Counted from the stretch's first letter, positions 36,505 through 45,839 are shown. The stretch is DNA of 64,000 bases from Sinorhizobium meliloti (GCF_035610345.1 NZ_CP141212.1:2423976-2487975), one strand, 5' to 3'. Notes: a model not told the origin generated them from the letters alone. Numbers and translations: made by a program.

Positions 36505-36605
36505 CCCTTTCCCCCGCGCGTGGGGAAAGGGTCTGAGGCGGCGCCTCGCGTCCCTTCGCCCCGCTTGCGGGAGAAGGTGTCTCAAGGCGGATGAGGGGCG
36601 GACGC
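36505..36605. repeat. palindromic repeat block between leuA leader and clpP
   Basis: CCCTTTCCCCC and TGGGGAAAGGG form a hairpin (36505-36531) followed by a second gene-end repeat with CCCCGCTTGCGGGAGAAGG (about 36560-36579). Part of the dispersed rhizobial palindrome family; separates clpP from the leuA leader promoter. I see no gene in this stretch. Confidence 0.6.
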
Positions 36606-36606
36606 T

Positions 36607-37194
36607 CTAGATCTCCGCGATGGAGGTGACGATGCGCGAAACGAGACCATAGGCCTTCGCCTCTTCCGCACCGAGCCAGTAATCGCGATCCGTGTCCTTG
36701 GCGATCTTGTCGACCGGCTGTCCGGTCGCTTCGGAGAAGATCCGGTTCAGACGCTCGTTCATCTTGATGATCTCGCGTGCCTGGATCTCGATGTCGGAAG
36801 CCATGCCGCGCGTTCCGCCCGAGGGTTGGTGCAACAGGAAGCGGGTGTTCGGCAGGCACAGGCGCTGCTCCTTGGGCGCAGCGACATAGATGAGCGCGCC
36901 GGCGGACGCGACCCAGCCGGTGCCGATGGTCCAGACCTTCGGCTTCACGAACTTGATCATGTCGTGGATGCTGTCGCCGGATTCGACATGGCCGCCGGGC
37001 GAGTTGACGAAGAGGCGGATATCGTCGTCGCTGGCCGCGGCAAGCGCCACGAGCTGCGAGCAGACCTTCTGCGCGAGTTCCTGGGTGATGGTCCCGTAAA
37101 TGAAAATCGAACGCGACTTGAAAAGGTTCGCCTCCGTCTCCTTGCCCAAGGGCAATTCGGTCTTCTTTTCTTCCTGGTCGTCGTCGTTCCGCAT
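36607..37194 (-). CDS. clpP: ATP-dependent Clp protease proteolytic subunit
   Basis: A 195-aa ClpP-family serine peptidase. The catalytic triad is present: Ser97 in [13 protein letters not shown], His122 in [10 protein letters not shown], and Asp near residue 171 in DTDRDYWL. The usual GMAAS motif is replaced by WVASAG, and there is an acidic, lysine-rich N-terminal extension ([20 protein letters not shown]), so this is a divergent rhizobial ClpP paralogue rather than the main ClpP1. Confidence 0.92.
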   Translation of the reverse strand: MRNDDDQEEKKTELPLGKETEANLFKSRSIFIYGTITQELAQKVCSQLVALAAASDDDIRLFVNSPGGHVESGDSIHDMIKFVKPKVWTIGTGWVASAGALIYVAAPKEQRLCLPNTRFLLHQPSGGTRGMASDIEIQAREIIKMNERLNRIFSEATGQPVDKIAKDTDRDYWLGAEEAKAYGLVSRIVTSIAEI

Positions 37195-37391
37195 TCTTCG
37201 GACTCCTCATGAAATGTCTTCCAACCAGATAATGCGACTCGACCGCGAAAACAATGCAAACGGCGGCGTTAACACGGTTCGAACCGCCCGCCTCGGCGCG
37301 ATGGTAAACAGGGTCCGCCAAATGACGTATGGACAGCCGGCGGGAGCCCAATAAGATCAGCGGATCATCAATGTCTGTATCGGGGCCCAGA

Positions 37392-37958
37392 ATGAAGAAA
37401 CCCGTCCTTCTCGCAGCCGCGCTCTTCGCCGGCTCCTCCGCGCCTGCCTTCGCCCATCTCGATCCAGCCGAACACGGGTCGGTGATGGCGGGCCTTACCC
37501 ATCCGCTGTTCGGAGCCGACCACGTTCTTGCGATGATCGCCGTCGGCCTTTGGGCGGCTCAGATCGGCGGCAGGGCGCTGTGGAGCGTGCCGGCTGCCTT
37601 TGTCGCGACGATGGTGCTCGGCTTCGTCCTCGCCCACGCCGGCGCTCCCCTGCCCCTTGTCGAACCGGCCATTCTCGCCTCTGTCGTGGCGCTCGGCCTG
37701 GTCGTCGCCGTAGCCGTCCGGCTTGACGCGGCAACGGCTGCAGCCATCGTCGCGGCCTTCGCGCTCTTCCATGGCCATGCCCACGGCGGAGAGTTGGGCT
37801 CGGCCGGCACCTGGTCGTTTGCAGCAGGATTCGTGATCGCAACCGCTCTTCTGCACGGTCTCGGCATGGGGCTCGCCCGGCTTGCGGACCGCGGCGTCGT
37901 CACCCGTATCGTCGGCGGCGCCACCGCCATAGCCGGCGCAGCCTTGATCCTCGGATGA
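37392..37958 (+). CDS. HupE/UreJ family protein
   Basis: A 188-aa membrane protein with a signal-like N terminus (MKKPVLLAAALFAGSSAPAF), the family motif HPLFGADHVLAMIAVGLWA (HxxxxDH), about six hydrophobic segments, and a histidine-rich FHGHAHGGE loop. HupE/UreJ proteins move nickel or cobalt into cells for hydrogenase or urease. No hydrogenase or urease gene is near, so it is a stand-alone metal transporter. It overlaps the following acetyltransferase gene by 4 bases. Confidence 0.9.
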   Translation: MKKPVLLAAALFAGSSAPAFAHLDPAEHGSVMAGLTHPLFGADHVLAMIAVGLWAAQIGGRALWSVPAAFVATMVLGFVLAHAGAPLPLVEPAILASVVALGLVVAVAVRLDAATAAAIVAAFALFHGHAHGGELGSAGTWSFAAGFVIATALLHGLGMGLARLADRGVVTRIVGGATAIAGAALILG

Positions 37959-38443
37959 TACTGGTTCGCTCCGCGCTGCCGCAGGAGGCGGACTTTCTCG
38001 CTCAAATCGGCCTTGCAGCCTGGCGCAAAGGCATAAAGCCGCTTGTGCCGGCGCATGTTGCGGCGGCCACCGAACAGAACAACCCGTTCTTGCCGTTCGT
38101 GCGAGAACTGGGGCCTCGCATTCTCGTCGCTGAAGTCGATGGAGAAGCTGCCGGCCTCGGCGCCCGCGAGCACGATGACGATGTCATCAGCGATATCTGG
38201 GTCGCTCCCGCCTTCGAAGGACGGGGCGCCGGATCGGCCCTCATAAAGGCGCTCGAAGCGCAAATCGCCGAGCGTGGATACAGGCAAGCCGCAATCCAGG
38301 TGGCGGCCCAAAACGAGCGGGCGCTTCAGCTTTACCAGCGTCTCGGCTACCGAGTGCTTTGGAGGAAGGTCGCTTTCGACCCGATCCTCCAGACCGAACT
38401 GGAAAAGATCGGCCTGTCAAAACCACTTCGGCTCGATCGATAG
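37955..38443 (+). CDS. GNAT family N-acetyltransferase
   Basis: A 162-aa GNAT protein. Motif A is ISDIWVAPAFEGRGAGSALI, followed by QVAAQNERALQLYQRLGYRV. Its ATG overlaps the stop of the HupE-like gene, so the two are co-translated. The substrate is unknown. Confidence 0.88.
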   Translation: MILVRSALPQEADFLAQIGLAAWRKGIKPLVPAHVAAATEQNNPFLPFVRELGPRILVAEVDGEAAGLGAREHDDDVISDIWVAPAFEGRGAGSALIKALEAQIAERGYRQAAIQVAAQNERALQLYQRLGYRVLWRKVAFDPILQTELEKIGLSKPLRLDR

Positions 38444-38470
38444 GGCAATCCGTCCGAACCGGCGGGCGGC

Positions 38471-39292
38471 TCATCCCCAGGTCAGCGGATCCAACCGAAG
38501 ATAGAAAGCGAGACGATCTTCGTCCGGTGCCGAGATCCCGTGAATGGCGAAGAGGCAGTCCCGGGCGGTCTCCGCATCGCCCTGTCCGGTCCAGCTTTCG
38601 CGAGCGTTGCCAAGGAGGAGCGAAAAATCGACGTATCGATCCGCCGTTCCCAGCCGACTCAGATCGATAACGCCCGTGCAGCGGTGTGTATCCGGATCAA
38701 TCATGAAGTTGGGCAGGCATGCGTCGCCATGGCAGACTACGAGACCGGAAGGCTCATCGATCAGGTGCCTCGGCAGTTCAGCCCGCAGAGCGTCGAACAG
38801 TTCGCCCGGCGGAGTGTTCTGATCCTCCGGGGCCAGGAAATCCGGATTGACGGCATCGCGCCGGACGACATCCGCGGCCCGGTCGAACATCGACGCGAGT
38901 CGCCGCTCGAAGGGGCAGGATTCCGTTGGCAGTCCATGCAGCAGCTTCAATTGCCGCACGATCGACGGCCAGGCCTTCTTGAGGTCGACCGCGGAGAGCT
39001 CGCTTGCCGGCACGCCCGGCAGCGCGCTGATGACGACACATGCTTCATTCTCTGCCGCGATCCACTCGCAGACGGACGGCGAGCCCACGCGGAACGGCGC
39101 CAGCCACGCGACACGATCGCGCTCGCCCTCGAGCAGTGCCATGGCCTTACCGCTCGCAATCTTCGCATAGGCGCTACCGTCGCTGCGACGATAGACGCGG
39201 TCACAGGATTCTCCGTGACGAACCGGTATCCATTGCCGACCTACGGGCAGTTTCGGAAGTAGCGTTTCGTCACCGGCGTCGCGCCTGCTCAT
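38471..39292 (-). CDS. aminoglycoside 3''-phosphotransferase-like protein
   Basis: A 273-aa protein closely similar along its length to APH(3'')-type streptomycin phosphotransferases (StrA). Shared features are the N-terminal WIPVRHGESCDRVYRRSDGS, ALPGVPASELSAVDLKKAWP, the AVNPDFLAPED segment, the catalytic Brenner motif VVCHGDACLPNFMIDPDTHR, VIDLSRLGTADRYVDFSLLL, and the C-terminal LAFYLRLDPLTWG. It should transfer phosphate from ATP to streptomycin. The start is ATG 39292 or ATG 39304. It sits 20-32 bases behind queF in the same orientation. Confidence 0.9.
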   Translation of the reverse strand: MSRRDAGDETLLPKLPVGRQWIPVRHGESCDRVYRRSDGSAYAKIASGKAMALLEGERDRVAWLAPFRVGSPSVCEWIAAENEACVVISALPGVPASELSAVDLKKAWPSIVRQLKLLHGLPTESCPFERRLASMFDRAADVVRRDAVNPDFLAPEDQNTPPGELFDALRAELPRHLIDEPSGLVVCHGDACLPNFMIDPDTHRCTGVIDLSRLGTADRYVDFSLLLGNARESWTGQGDAETARDCLFAIHGISAPDEDRLAFYLRLDPLTWG

Positions 39293-39323
39293 GAAACCCG
39301 CCATTGCAAGTCGGCAACCGCCA

Positions 39324-39788
39324 TCATCCCCGTCCGCGATAGGTCGGCACGCCCTGATCCGGCAGCCAGACGCCCTCCGGCGGGTTTCCCGTCTGCCAGA
39401 AAACGTCGATCGGGATGCCGCCGCGGGGATACCAGTAGGCGCCGATCCGTAGCCACTTCGGCGAAAGCAGCGAAACCAGCCGCTTGGCGATCTCGATCGT
39501 GCAATCCTCGTGGAAAGCGCCGTGGTTGCGGAACGAATGCAGGAACAGCTTGAGTGATTTCGATTCGACCAGCCAGCCGTCCGGCACATAGTCGATGACG
39601 ATATGCGCGAAGTCGGGCTGCCCGGTCATCGGGCAAAGCGAGGTGAACTCGGGCGCCGTAAAGCGCACGACGAAATCCGTGCCGCCGTGCCCGCTCGGCA
39701 CCCTTTCGAGCACCGCTTCTTCCGGGCACTGGGGCAGATCGACCTTCGTCCCCAGTTGTGAAAGTCCCGATACGTCAGTCTTGGTCAT
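39324..39788 (-). CDS. queF: NADPH-dependent preQ0 reductase
   Basis: A 154-aa unimodular QueF that reduces 7-cyano-7-deazaguanine to preQ1 in queuosine biosynthesis. The nucleophilic Cys52 and proton donor Asp59 are in [15 protein letters not shown]; the substrate-binding [20 protein letters not shown] follows. Its start overlaps the end of the CDF transporter gene by 4 bases. No preQ1 riboswitch was recognised upstream. Confidence 0.96.
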   Translation of the reverse strand: MTKTDVSGLSQLGTKVDLPQCPEEAVLERVPSGHGGTDFVVRFTAPEFTSLCPMTGQPDFAHIVIDYVPDGWLVESKSLKLFLHSFRNHGAFHEDCTIEIAKRLVSLLSPKWLRIGAYWYPRGGIPIDVFWQTGNPPEGVWLPDQGVPTYRGRG

Positions 39789-40711
39789 TTCCGTGATGCT
39801 CCACTAACCTTAACGCGCACCCCGTGCGCTTTTTCGCCTTCCGGTTCGACGTGAATGGCGATCTCCGCGCCCGAGTGCACGACGCGAATCGCCTCCTCGA
39901 TCCGGTCGCAGATATCGTGCGCGTCACCGACCGCCATCGCCTCGGGCACGACCATGTGAAAATCCACGAAAATCGCCGGGCCCGCCTGACGCGTCTTCAG
40001 ATCATGGACCCCGAGAGACCCGCCGGCATTAGCCGCGATCGCCGCCTTGATCGCCTCCTCCTCGTCCGCCGGCACCGCCTTGTCCATCAGCCCGTCGACG
40101 GAGCGCGAAATCACCTTCCAGCCCTGGAAGAGGATGTTGCCCGCGACGATCACGGCGAGCAGCGGATCGAGGATCGCGTAGCCGGTGGCGATGGCGAGAA
40201 GAAGGCCGACGAGCACGCCCACGGAGGTCACGACATCGGAGAGAATATGCTGGCCGTCCGCACTCAACGCGGGCGAGCGATGGCGGCGGCCCGCCCGGAT
40301 AAGCACATAGGCCCAGACCGCATTGACGACGCCGGCAGCAAAATTGATGGCGAGGCCTAGCGTCGGTGCATTCAGAAGCACCGGTGCCATCATTTCGGGG
40401 ATGGCTTCCCAGATAATCAGCAACGCCGCCAGGACGATCAGCACGCCTTCGATGACCGCGGAGAAGTATTCCGCCTTGTGATGCCCGAAGGGGTGATCGG
40501 CATCGGCCGGCTTTGCCGCATAGCCGATCATCGCATAGGCAATCACCGCGGCGACCACGTTGACGGAGGATTCCAGCCCGTCGGACAGGAGCGCCACCGA
40601 GCCCGTCACCCACCAGGCGAGCATTTTAAGACCCATCACGGCCAGCGACAGGGGGATGCCCCAGAAGGCGAGTCGCAGGACGGTTCTATTGTCGGTTCCG
40701 GTCATCGTCAT
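39785..40711 (-). CDS. cation diffusion facilitator metal exporter
   Basis: A 308-aa CDF transporter with six hydrophobic segments. TM2 carries [20 protein letters not shown], the second metal-site half is [20 protein letters not shown], and the C-terminal cytoplasmic domain with [15 protein letters not shown] follows. The subtype may be Mn/Fe-like (as EmfA of S. meliloti), but metal specificity is not settled by the sequence. The order CDF-queF-APH looks like an operon. Three direct repeats with 17-base period precede the start. Confidence 0.9.
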   Translation of the reverse strand: MTMTGTDNRTVLRLAFWGIPLSLAVMGLKMLAWWVTGSVALLSDGLESSVNVVAAVIAYAMIGYAAKPADADHPFGHHKAEYFSAVIEGVLIVLAALLIIWEAIPEMMAPVLLNAPTLGLAINFAAGVVNAVWAYVLIRAGRRHRSPALSADGQHILSDVVTSVGVLVGLLLAIATGYAILDPLLAVIVAGNILFQGWKVISRSVDGLMDKAVPADEEEAIKAAIAANAGGSLGVHDLKTRQAGPAIFVDFHMVVPEAMAVGDAHDICDRIEEAIRVVHSGAEIAIHVEPEGEKAHGVRVKVSGASRK

Positions 40712-40717
40712 TCCTCC

Positions 40718-40763
40718 TGCAGATGCAAACGAGTTGCAGATGCAAGGCCATTCAAATGCAAAA
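40718..40763 (-). promoter_or_regulatory. 17-bp-period direct repeats upstream of CDF exporter
   Basis: TGCAGATGCAA occurs at 40718-40728 and again exactly at 40735-40745; a third weaker copy TCAAATGCAAA lies at 40752-40762. The first copy touches the ribosome binding site. A metal-regulator operator or simple duplication are both possible. Confidence 0.45.
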
Positions 40764-40791
40764 CCGCCCGCGCGGGTTTTCGCGCAGGCGG
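40760..40791 (-). terminator. rho-independent terminator of trpE(G)
   Basis: On the minus strand CCGCCTGCGCG AAAACC CGCGCGGGCGG TTTT, an 11-bp stem with one mismatch and a short T run, 80 bases beyond the trpE(G) stop. Confidence 0.75.
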
Positions 40792-40873
40792 ATCATGGGC
40801 GCCATATGGGCGATTACGGGCCGCTTGTCAAACGGTCGAATGCCTCGAGCCGATACAGCCGACGCGCAAGAGG

Positions 40874-43063
40874 TCAGGCTGCCTTGGTCTTCGCCCGTTT
40901 GGCGAGATGGGCAACCACGTTCTCGATCATCCGCATGCCGGCGTCGCCGCCGAGCGTCATGATCGATTCCGGATGGAACTGTACGGCCGCCACCGGCTCC
41001 TTGCTGTGTTCGATGCCCATGATCGTACCATCTTCGCTTTCGGCCGTGATCACGAATTCGCGCGGCAGGTTGGACGGATCGGCGAAAATCGAATGATAGC
41101 GCCCGACCGTCACCTCCTTGCCGAGGCCGGAGAAGACGACGCCGGGTTCGAGCACGCGGATGCGCGAGGGTTTCCCGTGCATCGGGATCGCCAGCTGACG
41201 AAGATCGCCGCCATAAGCCTCCGCGAGCGCCTGCAGCCCCAGGCAGACGCCGAAGATCGGCAGGTCCCGCGCCCGCGCCTTCTTGATCGTCGCCTTGCAG
41301 TCGAAGTCCTTCGGGGTGCCGGGACCGGGCGAAAGCACGACGAGGTCGGGCTTGACCCGGTCGAAGATTTCCTCGGCCACGGGCGTGCGCACGGTGGTGA
41401 CAGTCGCGCCCGTCTGGCGGAAGTAGTTCGCCAGGGTATGGACGAAGCTGTCCTCGTGATCGACGAGCAGGATGCTCACTCCGGCGCCAACGGCAGCGAC
41501 GTCGCGCGCGGCCTTGGCGCTGTTTGCGGATTTGGCGTCGCGGATGGCTGCAATCATGGCAGAGGCCTTCAGTTCGGTTTCGGCTTCTTCTTCTTCCGGA
41601 TTGGAATCATAGAGGAGCGTCGCACCCGCCCTCACCTCGGCGATCCCGTCCTTGATGCGGATGGTACGCAAGGTCAGCCCGGTGTTCATGTCGCCGTTGA
41701 AGCCGACCATGCCGATCGCGCCCCCGTACCAGGCACGCGGGCTCTTCTCGTGGCTCTCGATGAAGCGCATGGCCCAGAGCTTCGGCGCGCCGGTAACGGT
41801 CACCGCCCAGGCGTGGCTGAGGAACCCGTCGAAGGCGTCCATATCGTCGCGCAGGCGCCCCTCGATGTGATCGACCGTGTGGATCAGCCGCGAATACATC
41901 TCGATCTGACGGCGACCGATCACCTTGACCGAGCCCGGCACGCAGACCCGGCTCTTGTCGTTGCGGTCCACATCCGAGCACATGGTGAGTTCGGACTCGT
42001 CCTTCTTCGAGTTCAAGAGCTTCAGGATCTGCTCGCTGTCTGCGATCGGATCGTCGCCGCGCTTGATCGTGCCGGAAATCGGGCAGGTCTCGATGCGCCG
42101 GCCGGAAACGCGCACGAACATCTCCGGCGAAGCACCGACCAGGTATTCCTGGTTGCCGAGATTGATGAAGAAGGAATAGGGCGACGGATTGATCGCCTTC
42201 AGCCGATTGGAAATCTCGGACGGGCGGCTTTCGCAGCGCTCGTAGAATTTCTGCCCCGGCACCACTTCGAAGAGATCGCCGCGACGGAAGCTTTCCTTCG
42301 CCTTGACGACCAGTTCGGCATATTCGCCCGGGCGGTGATCCCCGTGCGGCGGGATGCTGTCGACGCTCAGGAACGGCTCGGGAGCGATGTCCGCTGCCTT
42401 GCCCTCGGTCGAAAGGTCCTCCCTGGCGAAATCGTAGCGGTCGATCCAGGCCTTTGCCGCATAGTGATCGACCACCAGTATCTCGTCCGGCAGGAAGAGA
42501 ACCATGTCGCGCTGGTCGTCCGGACGGGTGAGCTTCAGTTCGATCGCATCGAACTGGAAGGCGAGGTCGTAGCCGAAGGCGCCATAGAGGCCGAGGTTCG
42601 AGTCCTCCTCCGAGTGGAAGAGGTTCGTCACCGCGCGAAGAACCGTAAAGACTGTCGGCATCTTCGACCGCTCTTCCTCGGTGAAGACACGATCGGGCTC
42701 ATTGATTGTGAGGTCGAGACGACGGGGCGCAAGCGCGCCGAGCGTAATGTCGGCAACGGACTTCAGATCCTCGGCGATCAGCGCCAGCAGCACTTCGCCG
42801 CGTTCGTTATAGGCTTCGATCCAGAGCGAGCGACCGAAGGAGGAGATGGCAAGCGGCGGGTCGACCACCGCAGTGTCCCAACGGGTATAACGGCCGGGAT
42901 ATTCGTAGTTCGAGGAGAAGACCGCGCCGCGCCGCTCGTCGAGCCTGTCGACATAGCCGGCGATCGCGTCGCTGTAGGATGCCTCGCGCCGCTTGCGGGT
43001 GACGACGATGCCACCCTTCGTGGTATAACTCTCCGCGCCGTCTTCCAGAATTACCGCTGCCAT
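40874..43063 (-). CDS. trpE: fused anthranilate synthase TrpE(G)
   Basis: A 729-aa fusion that makes anthranilate from chorismate and glutamine, the first committed step of tryptophan synthesis. The N-terminal TrpE part (about 1-520) has [20 protein letters not shown] and the [20 protein letters not shown] motif. The C-terminal TrpG glutamine amidotransferase has [19 protein letters not shown], the nucleophile cysteine in [16 protein letters not shown] and the His-Glu of VQFHPESIM. This fusion is typical of rhizobia. ATG 43063 is chosen because the upstream extension runs through the attenuator terminator. Confidence 0.96.
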   Translation of the reverse strand: MAAVILEDGAESYTTKGGIVVTRKRREASYSDAIAGYVDRLDERRGAVFSSNYEYPGRYTRWDTAVVDPPLAISSFGRSLWIEAYNERGEVLLALIAEDLKSVADITLGALAPRRLDLTINEPDRVFTEEERSKMPTVFTVLRAVTNLFHSEEDSNLGLYGAFGYDLAFQFDAIELKLTRPDDQRDMVLFLPDEILVVDHYAAKAWIDRYDFAREDLSTEGKAADIAPEPFLSVDSIPPHGDHRPGEYAELVVKAKESFRRGDLFEVVPGQKFYERCESRPSEISNRLKAINPSPYSFFINLGNQEYLVGASPEMFVRVSGRRIETCPISGTIKRGDDPIADSEQILKLLNSKKDESELTMCSDVDRNDKSRVCVPGSVKVIGRRQIEMYSRLIHTVDHIEGRLRDDMDAFDGFLSHAWAVTVTGAPKLWAMRFIESHEKSPRAWYGGAIGMVGFNGDMNTGLTLRTIRIKDGIAEVRAGATLLYDSNPEEEEAETELKASAMIAAIRDAKSANSAKAARDVAAVGAGVSILLVDHEDSFVHTLANYFRQTGATVTTVRTPVAEEIFDRVKPDLVVLSPGPGTPKDFDCKATIKKARARDLPIFGVCLGLQALAEAYGGDLRQLAIPMHGKPSRIRVLEPGVVFSGLGKEVTVGRYHSIFADPSNLPREFVITAESEDGTIMGIEHSKEPVAAVQFHPESIMTLGGDAGMRMIENVVAHLAKRAKTKAA

Positions 43064-43110
43064 TCGTCTCGCTCCGTAAAAGCCCGGTCTTTCCACGCGG
43101 CCAGAATACG

Positions 43111-43141
43111 AAAAAAGCCGCCTCGAAATCTCCGGGCGGCT
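43111..43141 (-). terminator. trp attenuator terminator
   Basis: On the minus strand AGCCGCC (43135-43141) and GGCGGCT (43116-43122) flank a 12-base loop, then TTTTTT. It lies between the trpL stop and trpE(G), as in the known S. meliloti attenuator. Confidence 0.85.
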
Positions 43142-43177
43142 CCATCTCTCAATCACGCATGACTGGTCAAGGCCGCC

Positions 43178-43222
43178 TCAGCGAGCCCACCACCAGATCG
43201 AAATGTTCTGCGTGTTTGCCAT
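43178..43222 (-). CDS. trpL: trp leader peptide
   Basis: A 14-codon [17 protein letters not shown], with three consecutive Trp codons, identical to the trpL leader peptide of S. meliloti as I know it. The ATG is 8 bases after a -10-like TAACAC (43231-43236) that is 17 bases from a -35-like TTGCGC (43254-43259), so the mRNA would be leaderless. Ribosome stalling on the Trp codons controls terminator formation before trpE(G); the released attenuator RNA (rnTrpL) and the peptide also act in trans in S. meliloti. Confidence 0.93.
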
Positions 43223-43290
43223 GGGCGGAAGTGTTAGCGCGGCTTGCAGTGGCGCGCAAGCGGGAAAACCGCGGACCCAATCTGTCCCTT

Positions 43291-43318
43291 AAAAAAAGAA
43301 GGCGGCCACAGCGGCCGC
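43291..43318 (-). terminator. terminator of the haem receptor gene
   Basis: On the minus strand GCGGCC (43312-43317 region) and GGCCGC pair over a 5-base loop and are followed by CTTCTTTTTTT. It lies 27 bases beyond the receptor stop and just upstream of the trpL promoter. Confidence 0.8.
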
Positions 43319-43343
43319 GCTCTCTATGTGTGCCGCCGGATCC

Positions 43344-45548
43344 TCAGAACCGCTGCGTCATCGAAACCTTGAAGGTTCGCCCCGGCTCCGAATAGAATTC
43401 GGCAGGCTGCGTGAACGCATTCTGCGTGTTCACCGCATCCCAATAGGTCTTGTCGAAGACGTTGTAGACCCCTGCATTCACCCTCAGACCCGGCAACTGC
43501 TCCGGCTCCCACCAGCCGGTGACATCGACGATGCCGTAGCCCGGTGCCTTGAAAGTGTTCGTCGATTTATCCGAAACGTCCATCGCCGCCGTCAGGATGA
43601 CATCGGTTCCCCAGGTTTCGGTGGCGTAACCGACATTGAGGACTCCCTTCAGCGGGGCAACGGAGCCAAGCACCTCGTCGGTATCGAGATCTCGGCCATA
43701 GGCATAGGCGAGTGCGGTGCGGACATGGACGCCATTGCCGAACACTTTGTGGCCGGATACCTCGACCCCATGGATAGAAACATTGGCACGGTTGATCGCC
43801 TCCGTGATGCCGATCGGGTAGATGCCGGTCGGATCGCGAGAAAAGCGTTCGTCAATGAAGTTCTTATAGCGGTTGTAGAAGGCGCTGACTCGGCCGCCGA
43901 ACTCGTCGTCACCAAGGTTCGCGCCGATTTCGAAACCATGGCTCGTTTCGGGCTTGAGATCGGGATTGCCAATGCTCAGATAGCTGCCCGGCGCGCCGTA
44001 ATTCAGATAGAGTTCCTCGGCCGTCGGCGGCCGGAAAGCCATCGCCCACTGCGCGAAAAGCTCGACCTCTTGCGCTGCCTGATAGGTTGCAAGAAGCTTC
44101 GGCGACAGCGCCAGATCGCTCTGTCCCGGCGGCAAGCCGTCATAATTGGGGTTGCGCATATAGGCGGCGGTATTCTCCGGCGAATAATCGTACCAGTCGA
44201 AGCGCAGGCCCGGCGTCAGCGCGAAGGGACCATCGCCGATCGAGATGCGATCCTGCAGGTAGATGCCGATCTTCCTGCTGTCGACGTCGGGGCTGTCCGA
44301 CTGGTTTGTGTGCAGGAAGTTGCAGGAAGGACTCGGCGCCGTGTCGCAGCTATCCTCGCCCGAGGAATATTGGTGCAGCTTGCCGATGGCAAAGTCGCCG
44401 CCGAGCGTGACCTTATGCTGCAGGGAGCCAGTGTCGAAGTACCTGTCGACATAACCGCTGGCGCCGAAGCTCTCTTCTTCGGCCTCGTTGAGGCGGGAAT
44501 AATCCCCGATCACCGAGGTGCTGCGATAGGCGTCGCTACCGTTCTCGCGAAGCAGGCGCTGCCAGTAGATCGTGGCCGAGGCGCTGTCGAACCAAGCGTT
44601 GTCGTCGGTGGCCTCGAATTCGTAATCGAGCGACAGGCGCTCGCGCCGGGTGTTGTCGAGCTTGTCGTAGTTACCTGGCCGATAATTGCCGGTAGGGCTC
44701 TGGCCGGACATGAAATCGATGTCCTTGTCACGGTCGAAGCGCTCGGCCGTAAAGCCGAAGGTGTGGCCGCTATCGGTATATTGCCTTACTTTGAAGAGGA
44801 GATTGTTCTGTTCGTAGTCGGCAGGGTCGGCCTCGGTGCGCGTTGTGGAATAGCCGCCAATGTTGCCGTTGCTTTCCTGCTCATGCCCTTTCTTGTAGCC
44901 GCCCTGGAAAAGGACCGCCGTATCGTCGTAGCGCGCGGCAACTGCAGCGGACCCGCCGAGACTTTCGTCCTCGCCGTCATAGGCGAATTTGAAGATACCA
45001 CCCCAGGTCTTGCCCTCGCCGATCAGGTCCTCCGGCTCGAGTGTGCGCAGCACCACGGCTCCCCCGAGCGCGCCGCCGCCCGCACGGCTGGAATCGGCGC
45101 CGCGAACGATGTCGATCGTCGAAAGGGCGGCAAAATCGAAGCTGTCGATGCCTCCATCGGCGTCGCGCGCCCCATCGTCGATAAAGGGGATGGGAATACC
45201 GTCGATCGTCGTCAGCACGCGCGGCCCTTCGAGGCCCCGTATATTGACGCTGCCATTCGTGCGGTTGAAGTTCACCCCTGGCTCGAGGCTCCTGCCCAGA
45301 TCCTCGAAGCTCGAAATCTGGTTGTTGTCCAGTTCCTCTTCCGTCACCTGCTCTGCAAGCGGTGTGTCCGCCACGCCCTCTTTCTCTCCCCCCCTGACGG
45401 AAAGTTTCTTTAAGACCGTTACGCGCCCCTGCTTTTCGGCGGCGCCCGCCGCCTCTTCGATGGATTGCGCATGAGAAATTGTTGCTCCGGCGAGGGTAGC
45501 GAATGCCGTGCAAGCCAAAAGCGCCAGGCGATGATGCCGGTTGAGCAT
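43344..45548 (-). CDS. shmR: TonB-dependent haem/haemoglobin receptor
   Basis: A 734-aa outer-membrane receptor. A signal peptide (MLNRHHRLALLACTAFATLA) precedes the plug domain with EELDNNQISSFEDLGRSLEP and GVNFNRTNGSVNIRGLEGPR; the plug-linked ADSSRAGGGALGGAVVLRTL is typical of haemoglobin/haem receptors. The barrel ends in the canonical FKVSMTQRF with a terminal Phe. The FRAP-like segment AMAFRPPTAEELYLNYG with a nearby NPDLKPETSHGFEIG box marks the haem-receptor class. It corresponds to S. meliloti ShmR, whose neighbour is also trpE(G). Confidence 0.9.
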   Translation of the reverse strand: MLNRHHRLALLACTAFATLAGATISHAQSIEEAAGAAEKQGRVTVLKKLSVRGGEKEGVADTPLAEQVTEEELDNNQISSFEDLGRSLEPGVNFNRTNGSVNIRGLEGPRVLTTIDGIPIPFIDDGARDADGGIDSFDFAALSTIDIVRGADSSRAGGGALGGAVVLRTLEPEDLIGEGKTWGGIFKFAYDGEDESLGGSAAVAARYDDTAVLFQGGYKKGHEQESNGNIGGYSTTRTEADPADYEQNNLLFKVRQYTDSGHTFGFTAERFDRDKDIDFMSGQSPTGNYRPGNYDKLDNTRRERLSLDYEFEATDDNAWFDSASATIYWQRLLRENGSDAYRSTSVIGDYSRLNEAEEESFGASGYVDRYFDTGSLQHKVTLGGDFAIGKLHQYSSGEDSCDTAPSPSCNFLHTNQSDSPDVDSRKIGIYLQDRISIGDGPFALTPGLRFDWYDYSPENTAAYMRNPNYDGLPPGQSDLALSPKLLATYQAAQEVELFAQWAMAFRPPTAEELYLNYGAPGSYLSIGNPDLKPETSHGFEIGANLGDDEFGGRVSAFYNRYKNFIDERFSRDPTGIYPIGITEAINRANVSIHGVEVSGHKVFGNGVHVRTALAYAYGRDLDTDEVLGSVAPLKGVLNVGYATETWGTDVILTAAMDVSDKSTNTFKAPGYGIVDVTGWWEPEQLPGLRVNAGVYNVFDKTYWDAVNTQNAFTQPAEFYSEPGRTFKVSMTQRF

Positions 45549-45658
45549 GGACCAGTCCTTTGAAAGTGTTGGCCGGGCTTGCTGTTGAGCGGCGAACTCA
45601 AGGGCTGGCTGGGCAGTGCGAAATCGAACAAGGCGGCGATTTCCGCCTTATTTCAGCC

Positions 45659-45687
45659 ACATAAGAAAACATGAGTGTAATTGTCAA
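45659..45687 (-). promoter_or_regulatory. promoter of the haem receptor gene
   Basis: On the minus strand a consensus-like TTGACA (45682-45687) and TTATGT (45659-45664) are 17 bases apart in an AT-rich stretch about 110 bases before the receptor start. Regulation by iron (RirA or Fur-type regulators) is expected; I could not identify an iron box with confidence. Confidence 0.65.
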
Positions 45688-45790
45688 TATATATTTGGGG
45701 GTTCTTCCTCATCTTCATGCCTGCGGTGTGACCTTCGTCCTCAGTTTCAGCACAATTTGAAACAGGATCGTTCCCGGTGCGTTTCGCCGT

Positions 45791-45826
45791 CTGGGGCTGC
45801 AGAAAAGCCTGGGGCTGCAGAAAAGA
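45791..45826 (+). repeat. 18-bp tandem duplication
   Basis: CTGGGGCTGCAGAAAAGC is followed directly by CTGGGGCTGCAGAAAAGA. It ends 13 bases before the extensin-like gene start. Confidence 0.85.
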
Positions 45827-45839
45827 TGGAGAGGACCTC

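Noticed and set aside
39293..39589. N-terminal extension of the streptomycin-phosphotransferase-like ORF
   Set aside because: The extension overlaps queF in another frame and has no similarity to the family; the start was moved to 39292.
40478..43162. 894-aa ORF on the plus strand
   Set aside because: It is a shadow opposite the TrpE(G) and CDF genes; it has no protein-like motif and arises from high GC content.
43326..45413. 695-aa ORF on the plus strand
   Set aside because: Antisense to the TonB-dependent receptor, which has signal peptide, plug and C-terminal Phe.
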